Positions 33,876 through 45,300 of a stretch of 64,000 nt of DNA are shown here, one piece after another. Source of the stretch: Rhinopithecus roxellana. Taxonomy: Eukaryota; Chordata; Mammalia; Primates; Cercopithecidae. The position numbers were made by a program, and so were the translations under genes. The stretch lies in NCBI RefSeq assembly GCF_007565055.1, contig NC_044567.1, positions 47,109,980 through 47,173,979 on the forward strand, written 5' to 3'. Positions within the stretch are counted from its first letter, which is position 1. Every line of letters begins with the position of its first letter. Below the pieces are notes generated by a model. That model was given only the letters and a program-made list of their open reading frames with translations. It had not been told where the DNA came from and searched no databases.

Positions 33876-34329
33876 GCGCACAGCTGGCCTGTCAGTCCCC
33901 TTCTCTCCTCTGCTCCCATCACCCATCATGAATCAACCCTGGCTTTGTATGTTTCCTGCTGAGCCCCTGGCTTGCCTTCTCAACGCAGATTCTGTTAACT
34001 TGTTTGAAGTGAAACTCACTTGCCTCCTGATTTGAGAGTGTTTCGGAAGACATCAGCCTGAATTCGGATGTGATTCAGCGACAATGACAGAAAATCTGAT
34101 GCTACCCTCGGCATCATCGGGAAGAATATGAGAAATAGCTCCCTACTCTCAAAATCATTCTTTCTTCCCTAACAAAACATAATCCCTTCTGAAATACTAT
34201 GAAGTTGTTACTCATCCATTTTAAAGAATGGACAGTGGTATAACTGATATCTCAGAAGCTGATTTGACAGTGTGCATTATAAGCCATCGACACAGGGATT
34301 CCTCATCTAGTGTCTGTTCTTGGGGTATC

Positions 34330-34990
34330 TTGAGGGGTTCTGATTTATGTGCAAGGCTGTTCACTCCAGCATTATTTACAGCGCCGTAACACTGGACCCA
34401 ACCTAACCGTCCCGCAACAGGGGATGGGTAAAAGGAATTATGGCGCTGGAGGTTAGCCAGTGATAGCGCGCAGCCATTAGCAAGCATGCTTCTGAAGAAA
34501 ATGCAATCATTTGGGAAAGTACTCACAACATAATACAGAGTAAAAAAAGTAGGACACACATTGCATGTATAGTCAGTCTTATTTGGCAGAAGGAAATCTA
34601 TACTTAGGAAGAAGGACTAGAAGAAAAATAAACTGGAAAATGTGTGGTGGCTCTGTCTGCGTCTGAGATCATGGCTATCAATCAGGGGACATTTGACAAT
34701 GTCTGGAGATATTTGGATTGTCACACCTGGGGAGCGGGTGCTACTGGCAACTAGTGGGCAGACACCAGGGATGATGCTAAGTGTCTCACAATGCACGGGA
34801 CACGACAACAAAGAATCACTCAACTTGGAAACATGAATCGTGCTGAAGTTGAGAAACTTTGGTCTGAGATCATGGGCCATTTTATCTTCTTTACACTTCT
34901 TGCTATTTTTCAAATTTCCTAAAATGAACACATTTTCCTTTTATAGAAGATACATACAATTTTTTATTTAAAAAAAAAAAAAAAAAAAAA
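34330..34990 (+). repeat. L1M 3' end with A tail, interrupted by MER20 (copy B)
   Basis: 'gcattatttacagcgccgtaacactgg...ggatgggtaaaaggaattatggcgctgg' is L1 ORF2-3' text on the + strand. After the MER20 the L1 resumes with 'tcaaatttcctaaaatgaacacattttcc' and ends in an A tail at about 34971-34990. Confidence 0.8.
34670..34862 (+). mobile_element. MER20 with 8-base target-site duplication
   Basis: The element starts catggctatcaatcagggga and ends gttgagaaactttgg. tctgagat flanks it at 34662-34669 and 34863-34870, the 8-base duplication expected of hAT transposons. Confidence 0.88.
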
Positions 34991-35269
34991 GCTGCAAAGT
35001 AGGTACCGGTATGGGGAATTCAGGAAAGGCGAACTCTGGAGACTCAGGCCCGGATAGCTAGTGGCTGCCTAAAGACAGGCGGATTGAATCAGACTCTTTT
35101 TGGACGGTAATCTTGGTTGCTGAGGTGTCTTCCAGGTAACAAAAATAAATCATGCAGTACATGGAAAGGGCGAATGCGCATTGTTCACCAGTCCCAGGAT
35201 TGGGAGGTAGAATGTCATTCTTTTAGGCTGTGAAAGGGTAATGATTGGATATACAAACTACTACTTTTT

Positions 35270-35460
35270 AAAATAATAATAATAAAAAAAATAGGAAACA
35301 GGGTCTCCCTGTGTTGCCCGTGCTGGAATGCACTGGCTGTTCACAGAGGCGATCGTAGCTCACTGTGGTCTCAGCTTGGGACTGCTGGGCTCAAACAATC
35401 CTCCCGCCTCAGCCTCCGGAGTAGCTGGGACTGCAGGCGCAGGCCACCATGCCCAGCTAG
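35270..35460 (-). repeat. Free left Alu monomer (FLAM-like), antisense
   Basis: A single arm with a mixed A/T tail; a perfect target-site duplication ctactacttttt lies at 35258-35269 and 35461-35472. Confidence 0.85.
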
Positions 35461-36152
35461 CTACTACTTTTTGTCCTGGTTTGTGAACCTGCAGGTTGGT
35501 TATCCAAAAAGGTGCCAAGAGTTAAGCATAGAAAAAGGTTAAGAAAGTTTGATGTTTACAGAGAGCACTTGGCAACAAAGGGTGCTCAGGTATAGACCCC
35601 ACTCCAACCTGCAGACGAGTAGATTCACCATCCCTACTGTCAGTTACCACTCATGATAACTACACTTAAGCATCAGTAAATGAATAAAGGAGCAAGGGAA
35701 CACTTGGGATGCGGCGTGTGGGGTGGGTAAAGTGGCATGTTCAGGGTTACCGTGATGAAAGCTAGACTGGAAAGCCCCAGATCTCAAAACCCCGTTGTGA
35801 TCTCTTTCCGGCCCCTTCTTAGCTGCCCCTCCTTGAGCAAGCTGATCAGGAAGATTAGAATGTTTGGGGGGTTGGGGCGGGGGGACAGGGACTTTCCATG
35901 GATACCAGTAGCATGTCCCCACCGTGCTGTGTCATGGGGAGGACTGATAGCGGGTGCCTCACAGTTCCTGAGGGTGCCTGCCCCGCTCCTTCACTCAGCC
36001 CTGGGAGACCTGGATGGGTGGGCACAGGTGGTGGTGATCTGGTGCCACCCAGTGGAGGGTTTCAATTCTGCAGCCCTGGGGCAGTCGGCCCAGGTACTGG
36101 ATAAATGCAGCCCACCTGATTGGGGGGCAGAGGCAAAGGATCAAAGGCTAAT

Positions 36153-36711
36153 TGTCTTATTTATTTATTTTAAATTATGGGATACATGTGCAGAACGTGC
36201 AGGTTTGTTACGTAGGTATACACGTGCCATGGTGGTTTGCTGCACCTGTCACCCTGTGGTCTAGGTTTTAAGCCCCACGTGCAGTAGGTATTTGTCCTAA
36301 TGCTCTCCCTCCCCTTACCCCCCATGCCCCAGTAGGCCCCGGTGTGTGATGTTCCCCTACCAGTATCCATGTGTTCTCATTGTTCAGCTCCCACTTATGA
36401 GTGAGAACATGCAGTGTTTGGTTTTCTGTTTCTGTGTTTGCTGAGATTGTTGGCCTCCAGCTTCATCCATGTCCCTGCAAAGGACATGAGCTCATTCTTT
36501 TTTATGGCTGCATAGTATTCCATCGTGTATATGTGCTACATTTTCTTTATCCAATCCATCATTGATGGGCATTTGGGTTGGTTCCAAGTCTTTGCTATTG
36601 TAAACAGCGTAGCAATAAACGTGTGCATGTGTCTTTATGGTAGAATGATTTATATTCCTTTGGGTATACTCAGTAATAGGATTGCTGGGTCAAATGGTAT
36701 TTCCGGTTCTA
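36153..36711 (-). mobile_element. 5'-truncated L1, antisense
   Basis: L1 3' UTR and the end of ORF2 (559 bases), starting with ATTT-interrupted tail and 'gatacatgtgcagaacgtgcagg'. The 14-base target-site duplication gatcaaaggctaat is at 36139-36152 and 36712-36725. Confidence 0.93.
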
Positions 36712-37004
36712 GATCAAAGGCTAATAGGCTTGCTGCCTTTGCAGAATCACATCCTAGCCGGTCCCTTCCCTTCCTGCCCACCAGTGCCTGGGCCTTTTTG
36801 TGATCCACCTTTCAGTTGTTCTGGCTTCTCACGAACTTCCCAGAAAGACCCTCTAGACACAGGAGAGAGGAGAGAGAATGGGACGAAGGGCTTGGAAACT
36901 TAAGGGATCCATTGGAGCATGGAGTTCAAAGTGGAGAAAGAAGTGAGATGTTTAATCTCCACCACCTCCTACCTACCTCAATCATTCAGTAACACATGTT
37001 CTTA

Positions 37005-37520
37005 TTGAGCAGTTTCAGTCTTTGTCAGGCACTGAGACATAGGTGATATCTATAGCCCTGCCTTGATGGAGTTTTATGGCTGGTGTGGGAAAAAGAGCAG
37101 ATAAATAATGGTGCAATTTCAGCAGTGATAAGGGCTGGAGGAAGTGGATGCTGTGAGAACCTAGCCTGGTGCTGGCAATGTCAGGAATGGACACCTTAAG
37201 AAAATATACCTTTTCTAAGACTGGCATGATGAGCAAGGGTTTCACTTGGCAAAGAGGTGGGGAAAGAATGGCTTTTCCAGGAGAGGGAATAGCATCGTGG
37301 ATGCCTGGCGGCAGGAAGGAGGAACCGTGTTTTCAAAGAACCCACAGAGACCCAATACGGCTGTGACTTACTAAATGAGCAGGCACAGGGAGGGTGGGAA
37401 GTGAGGCTGGGGTAGTCTGCACAGGCCTACCACGAGGAGCTCAGGGGTTATCCTAACCGCACTGGGAAGCCTTTGCGGGCTTTTGTACGAGATCCCATCT
37501 GCTGAAGGGATGGGACCCAG
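37005..37520 (+). repeat. Ancient mammalian repeat, family not named
   Basis: 'gtctttgtcaggcactgagac...gccctgccttgatggagtttta...gagcagataaataa' follows a widespread old consensus I recognise but cannot name. Similar text occurs near 48365-48530 and 61555-61665. Confidence 0.4.
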
Positions 37521-37763
37521 ATTATTGGCAGGGGGAGGAAATGGGCTGAGAAGACATTTGGAGTGGGGGACTTGCTGAATCACTAGTGAATGACCCACTC
37601 CAGTTTACCAAGCGCTTCCTGTGGGGTATCACCCCCTGCCAGGCCTCAGGGTGATGCAGAGATGCCCAGGTGGGGTGTCCTGACCCCTGGGCAGGCCTTT
37701 ACAAAATAAATGGAGGAGAAGAGTTCTCTGGAATCATAGGCAAAGGAGATTTAAAACAAATAT

Positions 37764-37767
<4 letters not shown>

Positions 37768-37796
<29 letters not shown>

Positions 37797-38077
37797 AGGC
37801 GGAGTCTTGCTCTGTCACCCAGGCTAGAGTGCAGTGGCCGGATCTCAGCTCACTGCAAGCTTCCCCTCCCGGGTTCCCACCATTCTCCTGCCTCAGCCTC
37901 CCAAGTAGCTGGGACTACAAGCGCCCGCCACCTTGCCCGGCTAGTTTTTTGTATTTTTTAGTAGAGACGGGGTTTCACTGTGTTTGCCAGGATGGTCTCG
38001 ATCTCCTGACCTTGTGATCCGCCCGTCTCGGCCTCCCAAAGTGCTGGGATTACAGGCTTGCGCCACCGCGCCCGGCC
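37768..38077 (-). mobile_element. AluY of Old World monkey type, antisense
   Basis: Complete Alu with ~27 T; perfect 16-base target-site duplication taaaacaaatattctt at 37752-37767 and 38078-38093. Confidence 0.95.
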
Positions 38078-38093
38078 TAAAACAAATATTCTT

Positions 38094-39720
38094 ATTGTAG
38101 ACATTTGCAAGCCTTTACAAAAGTAGAGATAATATATAATAAGGTACCACAAATCTATTAATTAAGCCCAACGATTACCTGCCTTTGGCCAATCTCGTTT
38201 TATTTGTGCTCCCATCGCCTCCCCCAATCCCCCTGCCTATTTTATTTTAAGGCACATTTCTGCCTTACTGTTTCAAATGCAAATATTTGAGAATATGTCT
38301 TCTAGGAAGAAGACATAATGTTAATACCATTATCATATTTAAGAAAACATTAGTTCAATAATATGACCTAATATGTACACTCCAGATTCCTCAATTGTCT
38401 CAATGCCTTTTTTAAAAAAAAGAAAAGAGGATGGGGTCTTGTTCTGTCCCTCAGGCTGCAGTACAGTGACAGCATTATAGCTCGTGAATCCTAGAACTCC
38501 TGGGCTCAAGTGATTCTCCCGCCTCAACCTCCTTCAAAGCACTAGGATTACAGGCGTGTGCCACCTTACAGGCGTGCGCCACCACACCTGGCCCCCCAAT
38601 CCTTTTTATAGCTGCGTTTCTCCCCAGTCCAGGATCCATTCAAGTTCACACACAGATACGTTGGTTGCTGTGTCTCTTTAGTTTCTCTCTCTTTCTCTCC
38701 CCCTAAATCTGCTTCATTGAGCTATAATTCACCTACCCATATAATTCACCCATTTACAATGTACAATTCAGTGTTTTTTACTCTATTTACAAAGTTCTAC
38801 AACCATTATCAGATCAATTTTAGAACATTTCATCACCCCAAACAGAATCCTCTGAAGACTTAGGCATCCCCTAATCTTTCTCTCTCTATGGATTTGCCTC
38901 TTCTGGACATTTCCTATAATGGTATCATACTGTCTGTGGTCTTTTGTGTCTGGCCTCTGTCACCTGGAACTCCAAGGTGCATTCACATCGTGGCATGGAT
39001 CAGCACTCCATTCCTTTTTATGGCTGAAGAATATTCTGTCATATGGATAGAATGTTTCATCCAAGTTGTTGCCTCAGTCTGTCGCCTCTACACTCAATCC
39101 CTTACACCTTTTTTTCTTTTGTTTTTCATCACCTTGACAATTTATTTTTGAGGAGTCCCGGTCAGGTGTCTTGTAGAATAACCTGCATTCTGACTCCATC
39201 TGACTGTTCTCTTATGCTTAGGTTCAGGTTCTGCAGTCTGAGCAAGAATGCTGGACAGGCCATGTGGGGTTCTTACTGCATTTGGAGGCACAGCCACCCA
39301 GGTTAGCACCCTACTCATGAGGCTTAGTTTGCATTCTCGGTTAAGGTGCTGGCTGCCAGATTTCTCCTTTGCAGGGGTACATTTTTCCCTTTCTAATTTG
39401 TCAGTCATCTGTGAGGTGCCAGTGAAGACCCTGTGAATATCCTGTGCCCTGACAATCTCCATCCGCTGCTTTCAGCGTCCATGAGGATTGCGGCCTGAAT
39501 CCTCTTTGATGCTGGGGTTTGCAAATGGTGGTCATCTGATTTCTTGTACGTTTTTTATTGGCGTTCTTCTGAAATAAATGTTCTCTCCCTTCCCCCTTGG
39601 AGTGAGTGAGTGAGTTGCAGTCATTCATTCATATTTGTGCTCAAATCGTCCCACATTTGGCCTGTGGGAGTTCTTTAAGTTGTTTGTGTTCTTTTGTTAT
39701 CTCTCCATTATTCTTTGAAT
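38094..39720 (-). repeat. Old L1M 3' region, antisense
   Basis: 'cctcaattgtctcaatgcc', 'gtccaggatccattcaagttc', 'tcacccatttacaatgtacaattcagtg' and 'ggatttgcctcttctggacatttcctataatggtatcatac' are reverse L1M 3' segments. The part after about 39140 is more diverged. An Alu monomer interrupts it at 38420-38595. Confidence 0.6.
38420..38595 (-). repeat. Deleted Alu/monomer, antisense
   Basis: 'ggatggggtcttgttctgtccctcaggctgcagtac...gccaccacacctggcc' with 'ttacaggcgtgtgccacc' repeated in tandem at its end. Confidence 0.7.
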
Positions 39721-39882
39721 ACTTTCTTACATCTTTGTACAATAAGATATTCCAAATACCTTGCCTTTGGAATTAGTACCAAGGAGCTTCCGATAATATT
39801 TGGAAACCAATTTCTAGCCAGTAGGTGTTGTCACTGTGATGAGATGTCATTCCTTCTGGGCCCTTTCAGTGGAGCATTATGA

Positions 39883-39950
39883 GAGTGTGTGTGTCATGTA
39901 CGTGTGTGTGTGTATATAAAATGCATGTGATATGTATATGAAGTTGGAGC
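39883..39950. repeat. GT-rich interrupted dinucleotide run
   Basis: Two short (GT)n blocks separated by catgtac, followed by alternating ta/tg. Confidence 0.85.
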
Positions 39951-40294
39951 AGTAGGCACAGGTTATCAGCAGCACAGGCAGAGCCTAAGATTGCCTGTGA
40001 CCTACCTTGGCCCTCAGTGGTTGAAGTAAAACACTGCTAATAGAGCAGAGACCAGGGAAAGTGCTGTCACCTACACGTGGAACACCCACCCTCAATGCCA
40101 TTACTTGTATTCCTATCCTAGCCAAGTTATAGGGAGGAGGTGCGACCTCTGCATTGAACCTTATTCTACAGAGACTTATACACAGTGGTCCCAAAATATA
40201 TGTTTGTGGTTGATGGAAATCTTTTTTGCCCTCCTGCAAAGACACATGGGAAACAAGATATTGTCTCAGGTCTCAAGGTGGAGAGATGGTGGAA

Positions 40295-40515
40295 GATAGA
40301 GGAAAGAGTTATGCAGGCTTGGATTCTAATTTCCACTCCTCTATTGACTAGCCTTGTGACCCTGGACAGTTTTAGTTCTGCAAACCCCAATTTCATGATC
40401 TGTAAAATGGAGTTGATGCCATTTAACTTGCTGGGGTTGTAAGGATGAAATGAGAAGAAATATGTCAGATGGCTAACCTGGAGCCTGCCGTAATAAGCAC
40501 TCAGTAGACAGTAGC
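40295..40515 (+). repeat. MIR, + strand
   Basis: 'gcaggcttggattctaatttccactc...ttgtgaccctggacag...catgatctgtaaaatggagttg' is a clear MIR. Confidence 0.75.
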
Positions 40516-41064
40516 TCTTGCATTGCTTCTCCCCTCTTAGCCCCCTTATCACCAACATCATCAGCATCCGTAGGTAGACTCGAAGGCTGTTGTCAAGGCT
40601 GCTAGAATGCTGGCTGCCCTTCCTGGAAGGCTGCAGTGGGAACGTGGTGGTGATGGTGGTAATGTGTCCATGACAGGAAGACAGACTCCTGTAGACTGCA
40701 GAATCCATCCTAAAGGCTACTCTTTCCCCTTCCTGGCATGTATTTGCTTGACTAGTGTCTGTATGTGAATGAACCTATGGAGCGAGAGACTCTTATCCCT
40801 GTCTCTTCTCCTTGGTGGCTAGTACTTCCTGCCTTGTAGACTCTGTCTGCCTTTCTCCCTGTGCAGTTTTATCAAGTTGCCAAAATTGGCAGAGCTGATA
40901 ACTTGGGAAGGTATAGGGTAGGCCAGCTGGATGAGATGATGCACCAAAAATGTCTCTGGAAGCTATAGTTGACCATAAAGTTGACGTTGGCCAGGAGCCT
41001 GTTGGGGTCACTAGAGGAGTTGCCATCAGTAGAGAAACACAGTGGAACCACAGTGTAGATCAGA

Positions 41065-41295
41065 TCCATGTGTCTCCAAGTGAGGTCCACAGATTCTGCA
41101 AATCAGAGATGCTGGCGCCACCTGGGACCTGCTGGATCAGGCCCAGCAGCTGAGAGTGCAGCTGGGACTCTATTTTGGACGCTTTCCTCAGTTGATTCTG
41201 GTGCACCTCAAAGCTTGAGGACCAGTGATAACCATCCATTTTACAGATGGAGAAATTGAGGCTCCAAGAAGTCAGATTCTCTGGCCAGGGTCTTA
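41065..41295 (-). repeat. MER5A-like remnant followed by MIR remnant, antisense
   Basis: 'gtgaggtccacagattctgcaaatcagagatgctggcgccacctggg...cagttgattctggtgcacctcaaagcttgaggacca' fits reverse MER5A; 'ccattttacagatggagaaattgaggc' is reverse MIR. Confidence 0.6.
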
Positions 41296-41650
41296 AGGCT
41301 AGTAATCATTTTCTTGTCTGTGTGAAATTAATGCTCTATAAGGTTCATTTTTGCTAGACACCCTAAGGATATCAGTTTTCCTGAGATGACTTTAATTGGC
41401 AACCCAAGTAAGACTGTATGGAGTAACGGCATGAGACCTTAGCAGGGGCATAGTCAAGCTCTCTGATTTGCCTAATTTGCTGATAGGTTTCTGAGGCAAC
41501 GGGTGGCCCTCACCTGCAGATGGTCATTTGGCCAGGCGTCTAGGGTCAAGCCAGTGGTTCCTTCTTGTTGAAGCCCCTCCATGCTTTTTCTGGCCTTTAT
41601 CTATAAAGTGGCAACCACTTCCTTACCTTATACTAAGGAAGAGTAAGGCC

Positions 41651-41948
41651 AGGCCGGCTGCAGTGGCTCATGCCTGCAATTCCAGCACTTTGGGAGGCCG
41701 AGGCAGGTGGATTGCCTGAGGTCAAGAGTTCAAGACCAGCCAGGCCAACATGTTGAAATTCTGTCTCTACTAAAAATACAAAACATAGCTGGGTGTGCTG
41801 GCAGGCACCTGTAATCCCAGCTACTCAGGAGGCTGAGGCAGGAGAATTGCTTGAACCTGCGAGGCATAGGTTGCCGTGAGCCACGATGACGCCACTGCAC
41901 TCCAGCCTGGGTGACAGAGTGAGACTCCACCTTTAAAAAAAAATAAAA
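41651..41948 (+). mobile_element. AluS, + strand
   Basis: Complete Alu with target-site duplication aagagtaagg at 41639-41648 and 41949-41958. Confidence 0.9.
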
Positions 41949-41958
41949 AAGAGTAAGG

Positions 41959-42844
41959 TCGTGCACAAGTCCTGGGACACATGTATGATGACCACCTGCA
42001 GTGCCTCAGGGGTAAGCCTGCTTCCCAGGTCGCTGTGTGGCTCAGGATAGGAGACATCCCAGGTCCTGCTTGGGGATCTCTGGTATTGAACCCCTAACAT
42101 AATTGCTAATAGAACAACAGAGACCCAGTATCAAATACTCTTCAGAGTCATAGTCTCTTAGGACACGTGTGGCATTTTCTACTGGCAGTCCTTAATTTTC
42201 TCTGCCAGACCAATCCCAGGACTTTGGCAGGCTGCTGAGGACCTCAGGGCTCAGAAGTACTTGGGACTCTGGTTTTCTTGCTGGCAGTGGAAGACGTCAA
42301 AAGGCAATCTAAAGACTGAATGGAAGCTGGAAGTCGGCTTGGCTGAGAAATCCCTCCTGGCTCACGGGGTTGGGGAAACGGGGAGTCGGGGAGGTGACCG
42401 AGCAGCGCCTCAGTGCACATTGTGTGTGTTTAGGTTTGATGTTTTGCACCCGGGGGTTTCAGAATAAAATGTCGTGTGCTGAGTCCTCAGTGCCAGGAGG
42501 AGGTGGCCTTAACTCTCTTCTCCCCAGTGGATTCCGGGGCTTCAGGCGGCAAGCGGCACGCAGAACGTTCACCAGCAGAGGGCAGCGGAGGGGTTAACTC
42601 CCCAAATCACAGACTGAGAGAAGAGGAGGGGAGACGTGCTTTGGAGCAGTTCTCTCAGAGCCTGTGCAGGAGGCTTCCTGAATTTGCCTTCCGCCCGAGA
42701 GTTGGGTGTGGGAACAGCGTGGGGTCAGGGAGACCCCTGCCTGCCCTGGCCCAGAATATGGTGACTTAGGAGTTGACAGCAGACTGAGCATCCCTGAACT
42801 TCCCCAGCGCCTCCACCCTCAGGGAACCTGAATGGGGGGAATAC
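41959..42844 (+). other. Repeat-poor region before the GAS7a start
   Basis: No repeat recognised in almost 900 bases that end at the GAS7a ATG; CpG is enriched at about 42530-42720. This is where the internal promoter would be expected; no TATA box stands out convincingly. Confidence 0.4.
42572..42585 (+). promoter_or_regulatory. Candidate CTCF binding site upstream of GAS7a start
   Basis: The 14 bases ccagcagagggcag match the CTCF core consensus CCASYAGRKGGCRS at every position. The site lies 260 bases before the GAS7a ATG, in a repeat-poor stretch richer in CpG than its surroundings (about 42530-42720). Consensus matches occur by chance in a genome, so occupancy is inference. Confidence 0.45.
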
Positions 42845-42949
42845 ATGTCCAATATGGAGAACAGCTTTGATGACATTTCTTGCCTCTCTCCCCAGAACCT
42901 GGGATCCTCATCACCAAGCAAAAAGCAGAGCAAGGAAAACACCATCACA
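42845..42949 (+). CDS. GAS7: Alternative first coding exon of short isoform GAS7a
   Basis: From ATG 42845 the frame reads MSNMENSFDDISCLSPQ and runs straight into NLGSSSPSKK of the shared exon. The internal splice acceptor is therefore read as codons in this transcript type: the pyrimidine tract and CCCAG encode ISCLSPQ. Length arithmetic supports the assignment. The long isoform has 476 residues; removing the 157 before NLGSSS and adding 17 gives 336, the size of the known short isoform. M1 has a weak start context (T at -3), while M4 has a strong one (A at -3, G at +4), so a 333-residue form is possible by leaky scanning. The product lacks SH3 and WW domains but keeps the F-BAR. The transcription start was not located. 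The only upstream clue is a repeat-poor, CpG-containing stretch at about 42530-42720. Confidence 0.85.
42896..42949 (+). CDS. GAS7: GAS7 coding exon: Ser/Lys-rich linker
   Basis: This 54-base exon has acceptor tgcctctctccccag and donor aca|gtaagt, phase 0 at both ends. It encodes the 18 residues NLGSSSPSKKQSKENTIT (about 158-175), a basic, Ser-rich linker just before the F-BAR module. The SSSPSKK stretch offers plausible phosphorylation sites; this is inference. The exon can be skipped without a frame change. It is also the 3' part of the first coding exon of the short isoform: the reading frame stays open across the acceptor back to an ATG at 42845. Confidence 0.95.
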
Positions 42950-42950
42950 G

Positions 42951-43940
42951 TAAGTGGCTCCGGAAGGGGACTCTCAGGGTGGCTGCGAGCTGGGGCATTT
43001 GGCTGGGCTGTTGCCATGGCGATGTGGACCGCCAAGCAGAAGTGATGCCTAACCTGGAGACAGGGAAGTTCCAAAGCTCGGATTTTGCTGAAGTTCCCCA
43101 TCCACGTCTCCCTCCCACCTCCCCTTCTCCTGTCAATTTCACATTTCACTTCTCTTCTGGTGAACAAGTGGAAGGAGGGTGGCTGGGATGATGCAGAAGC
43201 CATTTTTTTCAGGGCAGGAGGGGAAGGTATGCGTGCGGGAGTGGGTTGAAGGGGGTGGACTGCGCTCAGCGCAAGTGAAGTGACGTGTAAATTACAGCCA
43301 CGGCGAGGTTGCTTTTGTGCGGGGTAACTTCTGGAAGATGTCAAAGTTAAAAGCAAGAGAAAGCGCCCTAAGAATAGAGTTCCTAGGAGTTCCTGACAGG
43401 AGCAGTCAGCTTCTGCCTAGGTGGCCAGCCTGCCTCCCAGGGCGCTTCAAGATGCCCACCCCCATGTGGATATGAGGGGGAGCCCCCCCTGCCCATCCCC
43501 ATGCAGAGGTGAGGGGGAGCCCCACACCCCACCTCTGCTCCTCAGCCCTGTGCTTGGGGCAGGTGGGGCTGGACATCATTGCCCCCCTGAGAGCCACAGA
43601 CCTGAGAAGTGTGCTTCCAGGTTTGCTATTTTGGCACAAGTGCAGGAGAGCAGGGAACGGGGAATTGCTCTCTTAGACTCCAACTCACACAGCTCTGAGC
43701 CATTCCGACCACCCCCATAGAGACAAAACCAAGAGTGGGTGTATTTCCCTGCTTCATCCAGGCTGCACATCCTGCTTTGGGAGAAAAAGTTTAGGTAAAC
43801 AATTAACGATGGCAATTGCTGCAACTTTTGTGTGCATTTATGGTGCGTAAGTAGAGATCCAAGCAGCTCATTTAATTGTCCATTAGCTATATAGGAAGTG
43901 TGAGTTGTAGAATCAATATAGTGTAACGACGATGAACGTG
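42951..43940. other. Intron, single-copy
   Basis: Nothing recognised as a gene or repeat. Confidence 0.4.
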
Positions 43941-43944
43941 GACT

Positions 43945-44255
43945 CTGAGGCCAGAGTGTTAGTTATATTAATGACTGGGCAACAGCCTGGGACAAGATTC
44001 TTGACTTCTTCCCGTCTCAGTCAATAACCGTCAAGTGGGGAAATGGGGGGTGGCGGGTGGTCTCTGCCTTAGGGATGGTGTAGGGACTAAATGGGTCCAT
44101 CCATGGAAAGCACTTAAAACAGAGCCCGCATATAGTAAGTGCTCTGTACACACTATATCACCCTGTTGACAGATGAGGAGACTGAGGCACAGAGCTGCAC
44201 CTTGCTTACAATCGCCCAGCTGGGAAGTATCAGGATTTGAAATCTTTGCCCTTAC
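43945..44255. repeat. Two MIR remnants, + then antisense
   Basis: 'ggccagagtgttagtta...agcacttaaaacagagcccgcatatagtaag' (+) is followed by 'acagatgaggagactgaggcacagag...cccagctgggaag' (-). Confidence 0.7.
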
Positions 44256-44870
44256 CACAGTGTCCCTTCTGGAGCTGGCTTGGGTTCCTTGTGTCATGAG
44301 CTCCTTTGGAATGCCCTGTGCTGATGGACGGTGTCTCCAAGGGCTGGGCAGAACCACTCAACCTGCTTGGACTGTGGGTAGCAGCAGCCTTTCTGTTACT
44401 GGTGGAGTTGATGGAGCTGGTGGGGAGGGGTTGTGGACAGGCTCGGGTGCAGAGCTCCAGAGGGTACAGTGGCCCATCTTCAAATCGTCACAAAATGCCC
44501 CGGAATGCTGGGGACACAGCAGGAGCTCTCCAACATCTTCCGAAATACATAAAAAGGAGAGGGAGGAGAAAGTGGTGGGTCGGAGTGGGTATTTGAATTC
44601 TAAAAGAAAAACAAAAATGTGAAGTGAAAAGCAGAGTGTTACGTCATGGAGGGTTGCCTTAAAGGCATTTAGTGATGGTGCCCAGGCCATGGGGTGGGGC
44701 ACCTGCTGGACTTCGTCTTGCAGCCAGAGCTTCAGGTATGGTCAGAGTGGGGCAGCACACCTCGCCCACACCTGTCTTCCCTGTTCCTTCCTGCTGAGCC
44801 ATATCATTGCTTCTCATGAGGGAGTCTGCAAACTCTGAAACCTCCAAGACCTTTGTTTAAAATGCAGATG

Positions 44871-45095
44871 TCATCCTGGCTAACACGGTGAAACTCCGTC
44901 TCTACTAAAAAAAATACAACAAAAACTAGCCGGGCGAGGTGGCAGGCGCCTGTAGTCCCAACTACTCCGGAGGCTGAGGCAGGAGAATGGCCTAAACCCG
45001 GGAGGCGGAGCTTACAGTGAGCTGAGATCCGGCCACTGCACTCCAGCCTGGGCAACAGAGCGAGACTCCGTCTCCAAAAAAATAAATAAATAAAT
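44871..45095 (+). mobile_element. 5'-truncated AluY, + strand
   Basis: Begins inside the Alu at tcatcctggctaacacgg and ends in (TAAA)n. The perfect target-site duplication aaaatgcagatg is at 44859-44870 and 45096-45107. Confidence 0.93.
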
Positions 45096-45199
45096 AAAAT
45101 GCAGATGACACCCCAGATGTACAAGTTGTTTTCTCTGGGGCCAGACTGGAAAATCTGCATTTGAACCAGAGGTTTTAAGTAAACACTCTTGCCTTGGAG

Positions 45200-45300
45200 A
45201 ATTTTTTGCCGAGGAAACTGAGCAAAGGAGGGACCAAAGGTCACAAAACCAGTGAGGAGGAGAGCTCAGGGCTTGAACCCAGGTCTCCGGGCTGCCGGCT
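45200..45300 (-). repeat. MIR remnant, antisense
   Basis: 'ccgaggaaactgagcaaagg...ggtcacaaaaccag...ttgaacccaggtctcc'. Confidence 0.65.
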
